Source: Cryobacterium algoritolerans (GTDB lineage: Bacteria; Actinomycetota; Actinomycetes; Actinomycetales; Microbacteriaceae). From it: a stretch of 64,000 bases of DNA. How positions within the stretch are numbered: position 1 is the stretch's first letter; each line of letters starts with the position of its first letter. Location: positions 21,362 through 85,361 of the forward strand of contig NZ_SOFP01000032.1 of the NCBI RefSeq assembly GCF_004402785.1, given 5' to 3'. The translations under genes and the position numbers were made by a program. Shown here piece after piece: positions 37,115 to 45,676 of this stretch. The notes beneath the pieces are model-generated. The model saw only the letters and a program-made list of their open reading frames with translations. It made no database searches and had not been told where the DNA came from.

Positions 37115-37453
37115 TCACCGTTTCTTCCAGAGGAGCTTCGTCGTGCGAATGACGAAAGCGACTGCCGCCAGCAGGGTCGAGAACGTCAGCAGCATCTGTG
37201 CGACGGTTCCCATACTCACCAGCGTCGTCGAAGGCAGGGGCGGGTTGGTAATCCCGTACTGCCAGAGAAGGTATCCGCCGAGCGCGACGAGCACTGTCAT
37301 TGCGAGAGCGGCGAGGAAGAGCTTCAGACCGTTGCTCCGAAGCACCTGCACCACGCCGTCCAGGAGAAACGAAGCAACAAACGGCAGCGGTACGGTCATC
37401 ACAAGAATCCCGCCGTATGCCGCCAGCAGCGACCCGAATCCGGTTATGTTCAT
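37115..37453 (-). CDS. small membrane protein with three hydrophobic segments
   Basis: A 112-residue protein with three likely membrane helices (about 8-35, 42-68, 78-103) and a basic end (RTTKLLWKKR). It lies 58 bp upstream of the J-domain gene in the same direction and may be co-transcribed. No family is recognised. Confidence 0.6.
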   Translation of the reverse strand: MNITGFGSLLAAYGGILVMTVPLPFVASFLLDGVVQVLRSNGLKLFLAALAMTVLVALGGYLLWQYGITNPPLPSTTLVSMGTVAQMLLTFSTLLAAVAFVIRTTKLLWKKR

Positions 37454-37498
37454 GCGTCAGTCCCCCAACTGTTAGTTCGTGTCTTTCTTGCGTTTGGT

Positions 37499-37732
37499 TT
37501 AGCCGCCGAGATGCCAGGTGCACGATCCGTCGTCCCAGTTCATCGTCGCCGAGAACTGGTAACCGCTCGAGGTCCCGTCGGCATTCTCCTTATTGATGGC
37601 CATGCAGGTGAAGGTCGTGGTGATGGCGGTGAGGTCATCCGTTGATCCACGGCCAACGGCGTACAAGACGATTTGGTGATCGGGTGCGTTGTCATTGCCT
37701 CGCGAAGAATCTTCGTCTGACGTGTTGCCAGC
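37499..37732 (-). pseudogene. C-terminal fragment of an unidentified protein
   Basis: A 77-codon frame without any start codon near its beginning (preceded by an in-frame TAG) reads coding-like: APDHQIVLYAVGRGSTDDL, TFTCMAINKENADGTSSG and a Trp-rich end MNWDDGSCTWHLGG before TAA. Two cysteines could form a disulfide, as in secreted proteins. The N-terminal part is gone; the sequence above it is REP-like repeats. Confidence 0.4.
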
Positions 37733-37875
37733 CTATGGGCGCTTCGGGGTGCAAAGTCGCCTGTGGTCTGGCTATCTGTCCCCAGTTCAGGGCAAATGGG
37801 CGGCCGAGGTCACGCTGAGGACAACGCAGACATATCGGTTTGCCGGCCGGTCGGACCTCGTCGCCCGAGGGGGCT

Positions 37876-37939
37876 GGTCTCGACAGGCTCGACCACCGAC
37901 GGGCTCGACCGGCCGAGGGGCACTGGTCTCGACGTAGCT
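37876..37939. repeat. REP-like repeats
   Basis: GGTCTCGACAGGCTCGACCACCG at 37876-37898, a partial copy GGGCTCGACCGGCC after it, and GGTCTCGACGTAGCT from 37925. These belong to the same family as the 12519-12623 elements, in the opposite orientation. The rest of the gap 37733-38004 shows no gene. Confidence 0.65.
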
Positions 37940-38004
37940 CCAGCGGGAGTCGGGCGCCATCGCGAACGCGACCCGGTTCATCCGTGCCGTTGTCGCCGTG
38001 GCGG

Positions 38005-39432
38005 TCACGTTGACGCGGGCAGGGGCGCGATGTTCTGGTTCAGCCGGAAGAAGTTCTCCGGATCCCAGGTGCGTTTGAGGGCCCGGAGCCGGGTGTACTT
38101 TGCCTCGCCATACGCCTGCCGAACCCGCTCTTCGCCCTCGTCCATCAGAAAGTTCACGTAGACGCTGGTGTGGAAGGGCTCGAGGTCCGACCAGAAGTTG
38201 CGCACCCAGTCGCGTTCCCGGTCGAACCCGTCGGGGCCCTCCGTGGCGGCGGTGATGTTGAACGTGTGGCCGGCGGCTCGCCCGTGGAACGCTGTGTCGT
38301 CTGCGGCCACGCGGGCCGAAGCTCCCCCGCCCTGCCAGATCGGGAATGCGGTCAGCGGCGACGTGATCCTGGCCGCGTGATCGGCCGTGATGTCGATGAC
38401 CTCGTCGGTGAGCTCAGCGACATCGCAGGACCGCATGTAGTACCACCGGCCGGGCGGGTAGCTGGGGTCGAACATGGCCTGATGCTCCAGGAACGGCTTC
38501 GGCCGGCACAGATCCAGTACCGGGTGGCCGAACGCCTTCAGCGGCTTCATCACTTCTTCGCCGTCCTCCACCGACCCAGCGAAGCAGCTGACGACGGCGA
38601 CGACGGGCTGTCCGCGCAGGTCGGCTGGCATCCAGTCGACGTCAGGGGCGCGGCGGTGCACCACCATGGTCATCAGGTCGTCGGGCGCCTCGGCAATCCA
38701 CTCGCGGTAGAACCGCAGCACCTTCGCCGACTCGGTCCCGGGCCAGAAGACCGGCCCGGCCATAAGGATCGGGCCGACCGGGTTCAGCCGGAACTCGAAC
38801 TCGGTGACGATCCCGAAGTTGCCGCCGCCCCCGCGCACTCCCCAGAACAGCTCGGGGTTCTCACTGGCGCTCGCCCGCACGAACTCGCCGTCGGCCGTGA
38901 CCATGCCGACCGACAGCAGCTGGTCGATGGTCAGCCCGTGCTTGCGCATCAGCCAGCCCAGGCCGCCGCCGAGGGTCAGCCCGGCGACACCGGTGTGGGT
39001 CACGATCCCCGACGGCACCGCGAGCGCGTGCTGCTGCGTGGCCCGGTCCAGATCTCCGAGCAGCGCCCCGGCCTGCACGCTCGCCGTGCGAGCTTCGGGA
39101 TCGACCCGGATGCCGTTCATCGGCGACAGGTCGATGACCAGTCCGTCGTCGCAGACGGAGTGTCCGGGAAAGCTGTGCCCGCCACCGCGCACCGCCACCA
39201 GCACATCATTGCGTCGGGCGAAGCGGACCACGGCACTCACGTCGTCGCGGGAGGCGCACCGGGCGATCAGGCCGGGGAATCGGCTGATCGAGCCGTTCCA
39301 CACCCGGCGCGCCTGGTCGTAGGCCGCGTCGCGGGGTCGGATCAGCTCGCCGCGCAGGTGCGCGGCGAGGTCGGCGACCGCGCGCTCATCGACGTCGACG
39401 CGGCCGCCGCTGATCGTCGCCAGCATGGTCAT
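38005..39432 (-). CDS. FAD-binding oxidase of the berberine-bridge type
   Basis: A 475-residue PCMH/VAO-type flavoprotein. The FAD motif RGGGHSFPGHSVCDDGLVIDLS carries the histidine that usually bonds FAD covalently. GGLTLGGGLGWL lacks the second (cysteinyl) attachment site, and the C-terminus has the BBE domain (TRLRALKRTWDPENFFRLNQNI). It oxidises an alcohol, sugar or similar substrate with oxygen as likely acceptor; the substrate is unknown. The beginning overlaps the tail of the truncated NUDIX frame. Confidence 0.88.
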   Translation of the reverse strand: MTMLATISGGRVDVDERAVADLAAHLRGELIRPRDAAYDQARRVWNGSISRFPGLIARCASRDDVSAVVRFARRNDVLVAVRGGGHSFPGHSVCDDGLVIDLSPMNGIRVDPEARTASVQAGALLGDLDRATQQHALAVPSGIVTHTGVAGLTLGGGLGWLMRKHGLTIDQLLSVGMVTADGEFVRASASENPELFWGVRGGGGNFGIVTEFEFRLNPVGPILMAGPVFWPGTESAKVLRFYREWIAEAPDDLMTMVVHRRAPDVDWMPADLRGQPVVAVVSCFAGSVEDGEEVMKPLKAFGHPVLDLCRPKPFLEHQAMFDPSYPPGRWYYMRSCDVAELTDEVIDITADHAARITSPLTAFPIWQGGGASARVAADDTAFHGRAAGHTFNITAATEGPDGFDRERDWVRNFWSDLEPFHTSVYVNFLMDEGEERVRQAYGEAKYTRLRALKRTWDPENFFRLNQNIAPLPAST

Positions 39433-39805
39433 GGCGTCGGCCTCTTCGCGTCCACGGAGTACATGGTAGAACCGGGTTAGGTAATGCGATAGTGCCGGGT
39501 AGCTGGTGCTCCGGCTGGAAGTCGGCCTCGGCCGCGAAGACGGTCAGGATCTTGCCCGACGGCTGCCGGAACGTGCCGCGCCCGCGCAGCGGCACGTCGG
39601 GAGCCGGCACACCCATCTCCTCCGCGAATTCCCGACGGGCGGTCTCGAGCGGATCCTCGCCCTTGTCGTGCTCGCCCTTGGGAATGGTCCACGCGCCGGA
39701 GTCTTTTCGGGCCCAGAACGGGCCGCCCCTGCGCGCCAGCCAGACCTCCGGGGCGGCGTCGGCCGCGACCCGGTACAGCAGGATTCCCGCGCTCCGCTGG
39801 GGCAT
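39386..39805 (-). pseudogene. NUDIX hydrolase truncated at its 3' end
   Basis: GGAGG five bases before ATG 39805 and an intact NUDIX box (GEHDKGEDPLETARREFAEEMG) show a once-normal gene of about 150 codons. After residue 105 or so (EADFQPEHQLPG) similarity ends, and the frame runs on into the start of the FAD oxidase gene, so the last part of the fold is missing. A deletion joined it to the oxidase gene. Some activity cannot be excluded. Confidence 0.65.
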
Positions 39806-39906
39806 CCGAACCTCCGATCGCCGGGGCGGTCACCACGCTGCGCACCCGCCGGAATGCTACCGCTGCGGGTGGGTGCTGGCGACGCTTCCCCCACCTCGAC
39901 TCGCAC

Positions 39907-40092
39907 GCCAACGCGCCCCGCGGGCTCGTGCGTTCCGCTCAAGCACTATCGCAGCGACGCGCGGGTGCGTTCGGTGATGCTCGAGATTCGCCGGGACGTC
40001 TACCTGGATAAAGCCACGGTGACGCTCAAGCCGGAGGGGTTCGGGTTGCTCCGTCGCTGCAGTGGCTGGTCGACCGGGTTGGGCGGGCGTGA
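39907..40092 (+). pseudogene. remnant of an N-formylglutamate amidohydrolase-like gene
   Basis: The frame reads VPLKHYRSDARVRSVMLEIRRDVYLDKAT, matching the C-terminal signature of the N-formylglutamate amidohydrolase family. After a frameshift it ends LQWLVDRVGRA at TGA 40092. Everything N-terminal to it is missing or unrecognisable. Confidence 0.55.
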
Positions 40093-40215
40093 ATGCCGTC
40101 CGACTGAGTTGGGGCGGCGTTCCGAACTAGACGTCGTGGGTTTCGGCCGCCCGAGGGAAGGCATCCCCCTGGCGGCTCATCGAACGAAGACGATCTGTCA
40201 TCACCGACCCACGGG

Positions 40216-40307
40216 GCATAACTCCTGCAGATTGGGTGGCGCGGCGGCCGGACCCGCGTGTTTCCGAGGTCTCCGGGCCAGCGTCTGCGAATCTGCAGGA
40301 GTTATGC
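40216..40307. repeat. perfect 18-bp inverted repeat with 56-bp spacer
   Basis: GCATAACTCCTGCAGATT at 40216-40233 and its exact reverse complement at 40290-40307. It lies between a decayed plus-strand gene and the end of glcB, so it could serve as a terminator or be a miniature mobile element. No poly-T follows. The remaining bases of 40093-40363 show no gene. Confidence 0.8.
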
Positions 40308-40363
40308 ACATGTGCGGGGTGATGAGCCTGCCGGTGAGGTCACCCGAGGGGAAGGGGCAGCCG

Positions 40364-42613
40364 TTAGGCGAGGGCGGAGGAGAGTTCCGCCTTCTTCGCC
40401 TTTCGGATCTCGTGCAAGATCGGCTCGGTGTAGCCGTTGGGCGAGGATGCGCCGTCGACGATGAGGCGGCGCGCGGCCTGGAAGGCGAGCCCCGGCCCGT
40501 TGTGGCCGATCAGCGCCTCGTAGGTCGGGTCGCCGGCGTTCTGCGCGTCGACGACCGGGGCCAGCCGAGCAAGGCTGGCGTCGACATCCGTCTCGGTGAT
40601 GACGCCGTGGGTGAGCCAGTTGGCGAGCAGCTGGCTGGAGATGCGCAGGGTGGCGCGGTCCTCCATCAGGGCTACGCCGTGGATGTCCGGCACCTTGGAG
40701 CACCCGACCCCCTGATCGACCCAGCGCACGACGTAGCCGAGGATCGACTGCACATTGTTGTCCAACTCGGTCAGGCGCTCCTCGCGGGTGAGGTCCCGCT
40801 CGCCGAGCGGGAGAACGAGAATCGGGTCCAGCGCCTGAGGAATGCGCCCGGCCAGTTCCCGCTGGCGGGCGGCCACGTCGACCTCGTGGTAGTGGATGGC
40901 GTGCAGGGTCGCGGCCGTGGGTGACGGGACCCAGGCGGTGGTTGCTCCGGAAAGGGGATGTGCGATCTTCTGCTCGAGCATGTCGTGCATGAGATCGGGC
41001 ATGGCCCACATGCCCTTGCCGATCTGGGCCCGGCCGGGGAACCCCGCGGAGAGGCCCGCATCGACGTTCGCGTTCTCGTAGGCCGCCATGAAGGACAGGG
41101 CGCGGATCGCGCCCTTGGTGGCCACGGGCCCGGCGTGCATCGACGTGTGGATCTCGTCGCCGGTGCGATCGAGGAACCCGGTGTTGATGAAGACGATGCG
41201 CTCCGCGGCGACGGCGATGCAGGCACGGAGGTTCAGCGTGGTTCGCCGTTCCTCGTCCATGATCCCCACCTTCACGGTGAGCGGGGGCAGGCCCAGGAGC
41301 TGCTCGACCCGGGCGAACAGGTCCACTGTGAACGCCACCTCCTGCGGGCCGTGCATCTTCGGCTTGACGATGTAGACCGAGCCGGTGCGCGAGTTGCCAC
41401 CGCGGGTCTCGCCGGCAAGGTCGGGGATGGATCCGAGCACGGTGAGCACCGCGTCGAGGATTCCTTCGAAGACGTCGGCGCCGGACGCATCCCGCACGGT
41501 GTCGGTTCCCATCAGGTGCCCGACGTTGCGCACCAGCAGCAGGCTGCGGCCGGGCAGGGTCAGCGTGCCACCGCCCGGAGCCGTGTAGACGCGGTCGGCG
41601 TTCATGGTGCGGATGAAGGTGCCGCCGCCCTTCCGCACGGTCTCGGTCAGCGTGCCACGCATCAGTTCACGCCAGTTGCGGTAGCCGAGCACCTTGTCGT
41701 CGGCGTCGACCGCGGCGACCGAGTCCTCGAGGTCCATGATGGTCGTGACCGCCGACTCGAGCACGATGTCCTGGATGCCGGCGGTGTCCTCAGCCCCGAT
41801 CGGTGCCCCCCGGTCGAAGATCACGTCGAGGTGCAGGCCGTGCTGACGGAACAGCACAGACGTCGGCGCCGCCGCCTCCCCGGTGTAGCCGACGAACGCC
41901 GAGGGGGCGGCCAGGGCGACGGATGCCCCGTGCCCCAGTTGCACGACCAGCCGGCCGTTGTCGACCTGGTAGGCCACGGCATCGGTGTGCGAGCCGCCCG
42001 ACAGCGGAGCGGCCTGGTCGAGCAGGGCCCGGCCGCGCGCGATCACCCGTCGGCCGCGGACGGGGTTGTAGCCGCCCGCCCGGGTGGCGCCGTCGTCTTC
42101 GGGGATGGCGTCGGTGCCGTAGAGCGCGTCATAGAGCGAACCCCAGCGGGCGTTCGCCGCGTTGACCGCGAACCGGGCGTTGAGCAGCGGGACGACGAGC
42201 TGAGGCCCGGCCTGGGTGGCGATCTCCGCGTCGACATTGGCGGTGGTGATGCTGAAGCCGGCGGGTTCGGGCTCGAGGTAGCCGATTCCGGTGAGGAAGG
42301 CGCGGTACTCGGCCGGGTCAGGCTGACCGGGGTATGCCCGGTGGAAGTCGTCGATCTGGGTCTGCAGGTCATCCCTGGTGCGGAGCAGCTCGAGGTTGCG
42401 CGGGGTAAGTTCGCTGATCAGCGCGCTCAGGCCCTGCCAGAAGAAATCCGCGGCGATGCCGGTGCCAGGCAGAGCTTCGTTCTCGACGAACGCGGCGAAC
42501 GCGGCGGCGACGTCGAGGTCGGCACGGTCGACCCGGGATTCGGCCCCAGACCCGGCCCTGGCGGAGAGGCCGGCGGCCGTAGCGGAAACTGGTGCTGAGA
42601 CGGGCGTGTTCAT
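40364..42613 (-). CDS. glcB: malate synthase G
   Basis: A 749-residue single-domain-set malate synthase of the G type, slightly longer than usual because of an Ala/Ser-rich N-terminal 25 residues. Diagnostic parts include [21 protein letters not shown]-like metal-site context, and [17 protein letters not shown]. It condenses glyoxylate with acetyl-CoA to malate. AAGGAG lies upstream of the ATG. A TTCC-N7-GGAA site 90 bp upstream places it under the same predicted IclR control as the glycolate genes across the island. Confidence 0.95.
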   Translation of the reverse strand: MNTPVSAPVSATAAGLSARAGSGAESRVDRADLDVAAAFAAFVENEALPGTGIAADFFWQGLSALISELTPRNLELLRTRDDLQTQIDDFHRAYPGQPDPAEYRAFLTGIGYLEPEPAGFSITTANVDAEIATQAGPQLVVPLLNARFAVNAANARWGSLYDALYGTDAIPEDDGATRAGGYNPVRGRRVIARGRALLDQAAPLSGGSHTDAVAYQVDNGRLVVQLGHGASVALAAPSAFVGYTGEAAAPTSVLFRQHGLHLDVIFDRGAPIGAEDTAGIQDIVLESAVTTIMDLEDSVAAVDADDKVLGYRNWRELMRGTLTETVRKGGGTFIRTMNADRVYTAPGGGTLTLPGRSLLLVRNVGHLMGTDTVRDASGADVFEGILDAVLTVLGSIPDLAGETRGGNSRTGSVYIVKPKMHGPQEVAFTVDLFARVEQLLGLPPLTVKVGIMDEERRTTLNLRACIAVAAERIVFINTGFLDRTGDEIHTSMHAGPVATKGAIRALSFMAAYENANVDAGLSAGFPGRAQIGKGMWAMPDLMHDMLEQKIAHPLSGATTAWVPSPTAATLHAIHYHEVDVAARQRELAGRIPQALDPILVLPLGERDLTREERLTELDNNVQSILGYVVRWVDQGVGCSKVPDIHGVALMEDRATLRISSQLLANWLTHGVITETDVDASLARLAPVVDAQNAGDPTYEALIGHNGPGLAFQAARRLIVDGASSPNGYTEPILHEIRKAKKAELSSALA

Positions 42614-42702
42614 CGGTGAGCTCCTTGAGCTAGTGCGGGTACGCCCGCGTTCCGGCTGTGTCCGCTCAGTCTCTCACCCATCCGTCTAAAATGGAAACGT
42701 GA

Positions 42703-42717
42703 TTCCGCATCACGGAA
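42703..42717 (-). promoter_or_regulatory. predicted IclR operator before glcB
   Basis: TTCCGCATCACGGAA, part of a longer inverted repeat GATTCCG-CATCA-CGGAATC (42701-42719), 90 bp upstream of glcB and just after the iclR stop. Matches TTCC-N7-GGAA. Confidence 0.7.
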
Positions 42718-42810
42718 TCGGTCGGTCGTACGTTTCTGGGTGCCCTGACCTGCGGTCCGGCGCCTGCGGTTGAGGCCGCGCGGTTCGTGGCCGGCAATTG
42801 AGGCCGCGGT

Positions 42811-43578
42811 TCAGGACCTGCGGTTGACGTTCTCGATGTCGGCGGCGATCGCGTGGGCCGCCTCGGTGAGGATCGGGATGGCCCGCGCGGCGAACTGCTC
42901 GTCGACCCGGGTGAGCGGACCGGAGACCGAGATCGCGGTCTGGCTGGGCATACCGGGCACGGCCACCGCGTAGCACCGCACGCCGCGTTCCTGCTCGTTG
43001 TCGTCGATGGAGTAGCCGCGGCTGCGAATCCGGGCCAGATCCTCGAGCAGGGCGTCGACGTCACCGATGCTGTGGTCGGTCGGCGTCGGCATGCCGGCGC
43101 GACCGACGATCCGCCGCACGTGTGCGTCATCGAGCTGGGCCAGGATCGCCTTGCCGACCCCGGAGGTGTGGGTGTGCACGCGCCGGCCGACCTCGGTGAA
43201 CATCCGCATCGAGTGCGCCGAGGGCACCTGCGCGACGTAGGTGGCCATGTCGCCGTCGAGGATCGCCATATTCGCTGTCTCCCCCAACTGTGCCACGACA
43301 CCGGCCAGGTGCGGCCGGGCCCAGGCCCCGAGCTGCCGGCTGGCGACCTCGCCCATGCGAATCAGGCCCGGCCCGAGGCCGTAGCGACGATTGGACAGCT
43401 GCCGCACGTAGCCCAGCGACACGAGGGTACGCAACAGCCGATGGATGGTGGGCAACGGCAGATCGGCGAGCTCAGCGAGCTCGGAGAGGGTGACCTCGTA
43501 CCGCGCGTTCGTGATCAGTTCCAGCAGCTCGAACGCACGCTCGACCGATTGCACTCCCGTGCTTGCTCTTTCTGCCAT
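42811..43578 (-). CDS. IclR-family regulator of the glycolate/glyoxylate island
   Basis: A 255-residue IclR-type protein: an N-terminal winged helix-turn-helix (SVERAFELLELI, LSELAELADLPLPTIHRLLRTL) and a C-terminal effector domain with GVGKAILAQLDDAHVRRIVGR and the small-molecule pocket motifs (RGYSIDDNEQERGVRCYAVAV). It lies between glcB and the divergent hyi operon. A TTCC-type site sits inside its own promoter, suggesting autorepression; glyoxylate or a related acid is the likely effector, as for AllR/IclR relatives (inference). Confidence 0.9.
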   Translation of the reverse strand: MAERASTGVQSVERAFELLELITNARYEVTLSELAELADLPLPTIHRLLRTLVSLGYVRQLSNRRYGLGPGLIRMGEVASRQLGAWARPHLAGVVAQLGETANMAILDGDMATYVAQVPSAHSMRMFTEVGRRVHTHTSGVGKAILAQLDDAHVRRIVGRAGMPTPTDHSIGDVDALLEDLARIRSRGYSIDDNEQERGVRCYAVAVPGMPSQTAISVSGPLTRVDEQFAARAIPILTEAAHAIAADIENVNRRS

Positions 43579-43607
43579 GTGCGCGCTCCCTCGGTTGTCT
43601 GTGACAA

Positions 43608-43637
43608 ATTATATCCACATCGCGGAAAACTTGTCGA
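43608..43637 (-). promoter_or_regulatory. iclR promoter with internal operator
   Basis: On the minus strand a perfect -10 TATAAT (43608-43613) is preceded at 18 bp by TCGACA as -35 (43632-43637). Between them, at 43613-43627, lies ATCC-N7-GGAA, the operator with one mismatch. Binding would block RNA polymerase, hence predicted autorepression. Confidence 0.65.
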
Positions 43638-43644
43638 CAGGCCC

Positions 43645-43710
43645 TTGACGCACAATCCGCGGTCTGCGTATGCTTTCCACCAAACAAGAAGTAACTTCCA
43701 CCATTCGGAA
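43645..43710 (+). promoter_or_regulatory. hyi operon promoter and operator
   Basis: -35 TTGACG (43645-43650), 18-bp spacer, -10 TATGCT (43669-43674). A half-site TTCCAC follows directly at 43675, and 21 bp further lies the full palindrome TTCCACCATTCGGAA (43696-43710), ending 41 bp before the hyi start. The same layout recurs before the ldh-like gene at 57325-57388. Confidence 0.7.
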
Positions 43711-43751
43711 ACATTCGAGGGGCGGAGAGGTGACCGGTGAAGGGATGTCCG

Positions 43752-44552
43752 ATGACGTACACGGTGAATTGCTCGATCATGCTGACGGAGTTTGCACTGC
43801 TCGAGCGCCCAGTGATCGCCAAACACGCGGGCTTCGATGCGGTCGAGTTCTGGTGGCCGTTCGCGAGTTCGGTTCCCGTCGACGCCGAGGTCACGGCGTT
43901 TGAGAGGGCGATCACGGATGCCGGGGTGCAGCTCACCGGGCTCAACTTCAACGCGGGCGACATGCCCGGCGGTGACCGCGGTCTCGTCTCCTGGGGTGCC
44001 CGGTCGACCGAGTTCCGGGACAACCTCGACGTGGTCGCCGGCATCGGCGCGAACCTCGGCTGCCGCTCGTTCAACGCGCTCTACGGCAACCGGATCGCCG
44101 GGGAGACACCGGCCGGGCAGGATGAGATCGCGATCGAGAACCTGGCTCTTGCGGCATCCGCTGTCGCCCGGATCGGGGGGACGGTGCTACTCGAACCGGT
44201 CAGCGGCGCCCCGGACTACCCGCTGCGGACCGCGGCTGACGTGCTGCGCGTGATCTCCCGCGTCACTGCGACCTCCGGCGCGGAGAACGTCACGCTCTTG
44301 GCCGACTTTTACCACCTCGCGGTGAATGGCGACGACGTCGACGCGGTCATCGAGCAGCACGCTGCCCACTTCGGCCACATCCAGATCGCCGACAGCCCCG
44401 GCCGAGGCGCGCCGGGAACCGGCGACCTCCCCCTGGAGCGGTGGATCGCGCGGAGCCGTGAACTCGGCTACGAGGGCCCCATCGGTCTGGAATACAAGCA
44501 GCCCGCGGAGACCGCCTTCGAATGGATCCCGCAAGAATCCCTTGCCCGCTGA
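43752..44552 (+). CDS. hyi: hydroxypyruvate isomerase
   Basis: A 266-residue TIM-barrel isomerase (Hyi family) interconverting hydroxypyruvate and tartronate semialdehyde. It contains GFDAVEFWWPF, LLEPVSG and GLEYKQPAETAFEWI with the two metal-binding Glu residues. ATG 43752 is chosen over GTG 43737 because AAGGGA is spaced 6 bases from it. It is the first gene of the plus-strand operon hyi-glxR-gcl-glxK-permease. Confidence 0.92.
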   Translation: MTYTVNCSIMLTEFALLERPVIAKHAGFDAVEFWWPFASSVPVDAEVTAFERAITDAGVQLTGLNFNAGDMPGGDRGLVSWGARSTEFRDNLDVVAGIGANLGCRSFNALYGNRIAGETPAGQDEIAIENLALAASAVARIGGTVLLEPVSGAPDYPLRTAADVLRVISRVTATSGAENVTLLADFYHLAVNGDDVDAVIEQHAAHFGHIQIADSPGRGAPGTGDLPLERWIARSRELGYEGPIGLEYKQPAETAFEWIPQESLAR

Positions 44553-44643
44553 TGCCCGGTCACCCGCCAGACCCAACGACAGTTCCCACGTCGTGAGCAT
44601 CGTCAGTTCCCACGTCGTCACCATCGTCAGCAAAGGACGCACA

Positions 44644-45522
44644 ATGAGCAACGTCTCCGTCATCGGCCTCGGCATCATGGGGCTACCCATGGCCGTCAAC
44701 CTGGTCAAGGCCGGCCACACCGTCACCGGCTTCAATCGCAGCCCGGCCCGCATCGAACGACTGATCGCCGCCGGCGGGTTGGGCGCGACCAGTGTCGCCG
44801 ACGCCGCCCGCGGGGCCGACGTGATCCTCACCATGCTGCCCGACTCCCCCGACGTCGAAGGCGTCGTCAGTGGACCGGACGGCGTTTTCGCCCATGCCGC
44901 CCCAGGCACGCTCTGGATCGATGCCAGCACCATCCGACCGGATGTGGCCCAGCGCCTCGCCAACGATGCCACCGCCGCTGGCCTGCGCGCCCTCGACGCG
45001 CCGGTCTCCGGCGGGGAGCGGGGCGCCATCGACGGTGTCCTGTCGATCATGGTCGGCGGAGACGCCGCCGACTTCGACGCCGCCGGCGAGGTGCTCGGCG
45101 CGGTCGGGAAGACCATTGTGCACGTCGGTCCGGCCGGCTCCGGGCAGACCGTGAAGGCAGCCAACCAGCTGATCGTGGCCGTGAACATTCAGGCGCTGGC
45201 CGAAGCCATCGTCTTTCTCGAGGCCCACGGCGTCGACCTCGACGCGGCGCTGACCGTGCTCGGCGGCGGACTGGCCGGCTCCAAGGTGCTCGAACAGAAG
45301 GGCCGGAAGATGCTCACCCGCAGCTTCGACCCCGGCTTCCGCCTCGCCCTCCATCACAAGGACCTGGGCATCGTCACCGCCGCCTCTCGCGAGGCCGGCG
45401 TCGTCACCCCCCTCGGCGCGGTCGTCGCCGGGCTCGTCGCGAACGCCGTCAACCACGGCGACGGGGCACTGGACCACTCCGGGCTGTTCAAGGGGGTTCT
45501 GGAGCTCTCCGGCCGCGACTGA
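44644..45522 (+). CDS. glxR: tartronate semialdehyde reductase
   Basis: A 292-residue beta-hydroxyacid dehydrogenase: [13 protein letters not shown] at 8-20, [11 protein letters not shown], catalytic K171 in KAANQLIV. It reduces tartronate semialdehyde to D-glycerate with NAD(P)H. AAAGGAC precedes the ATG. In the 91-bp gap before it, a 25-bp imperfect direct repeat (GTCAGTTCCCACGTCGT-type, about 44580-44630) is present. Confidence 0.93.
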   Translation: MSNVSVIGLGIMGLPMAVNLVKAGHTVTGFNRSPARIERLIAAGGLGATSVADAARGADVILTMLPDSPDVEGVVSGPDGVFAHAAPGTLWIDASTIRPDVAQRLANDATAAGLRALDAPVSGGERGAIDGVLSIMVGGDAADFDAAGEVLGAVGKTIVHVGPAGSGQTVKAANQLIVAVNIQALAEAIVFLEAHGVDLDAALTVLGGGLAGSKVLEQKGRKMLTRSFDPGFRLALHHKDLGIVTAASREAGVVTPLGAVVAGLVANAVNHGDGALDHSGLFKGVLELSGRD

Positions 45523-45676
45523 CCGCGCTCGGGTCGCCCCCGAGCTCACCCCCGCCGCGCCGAGGCACGACCGGAACACCGTCGGCCGGCCTTTCCCGGC
45601 CGCCAGCCATCCCCACAGCCGCTCAGCGGCACCCGTATCGCACCGAAACCACAGACTCTCCTCGAAGGAGCACCAC

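Noticed and set aside
37787..38008. Minus-strand frame starting MTATATTARMNRVAFAMAP
   Set aside because: It runs through REP-like repeats and overlaps the oxidase end; no coding support.
40958..42598. 546-codon plus-strand open frame
   Set aside because: Antisense to malate synthase G, with no recognisable protein features.
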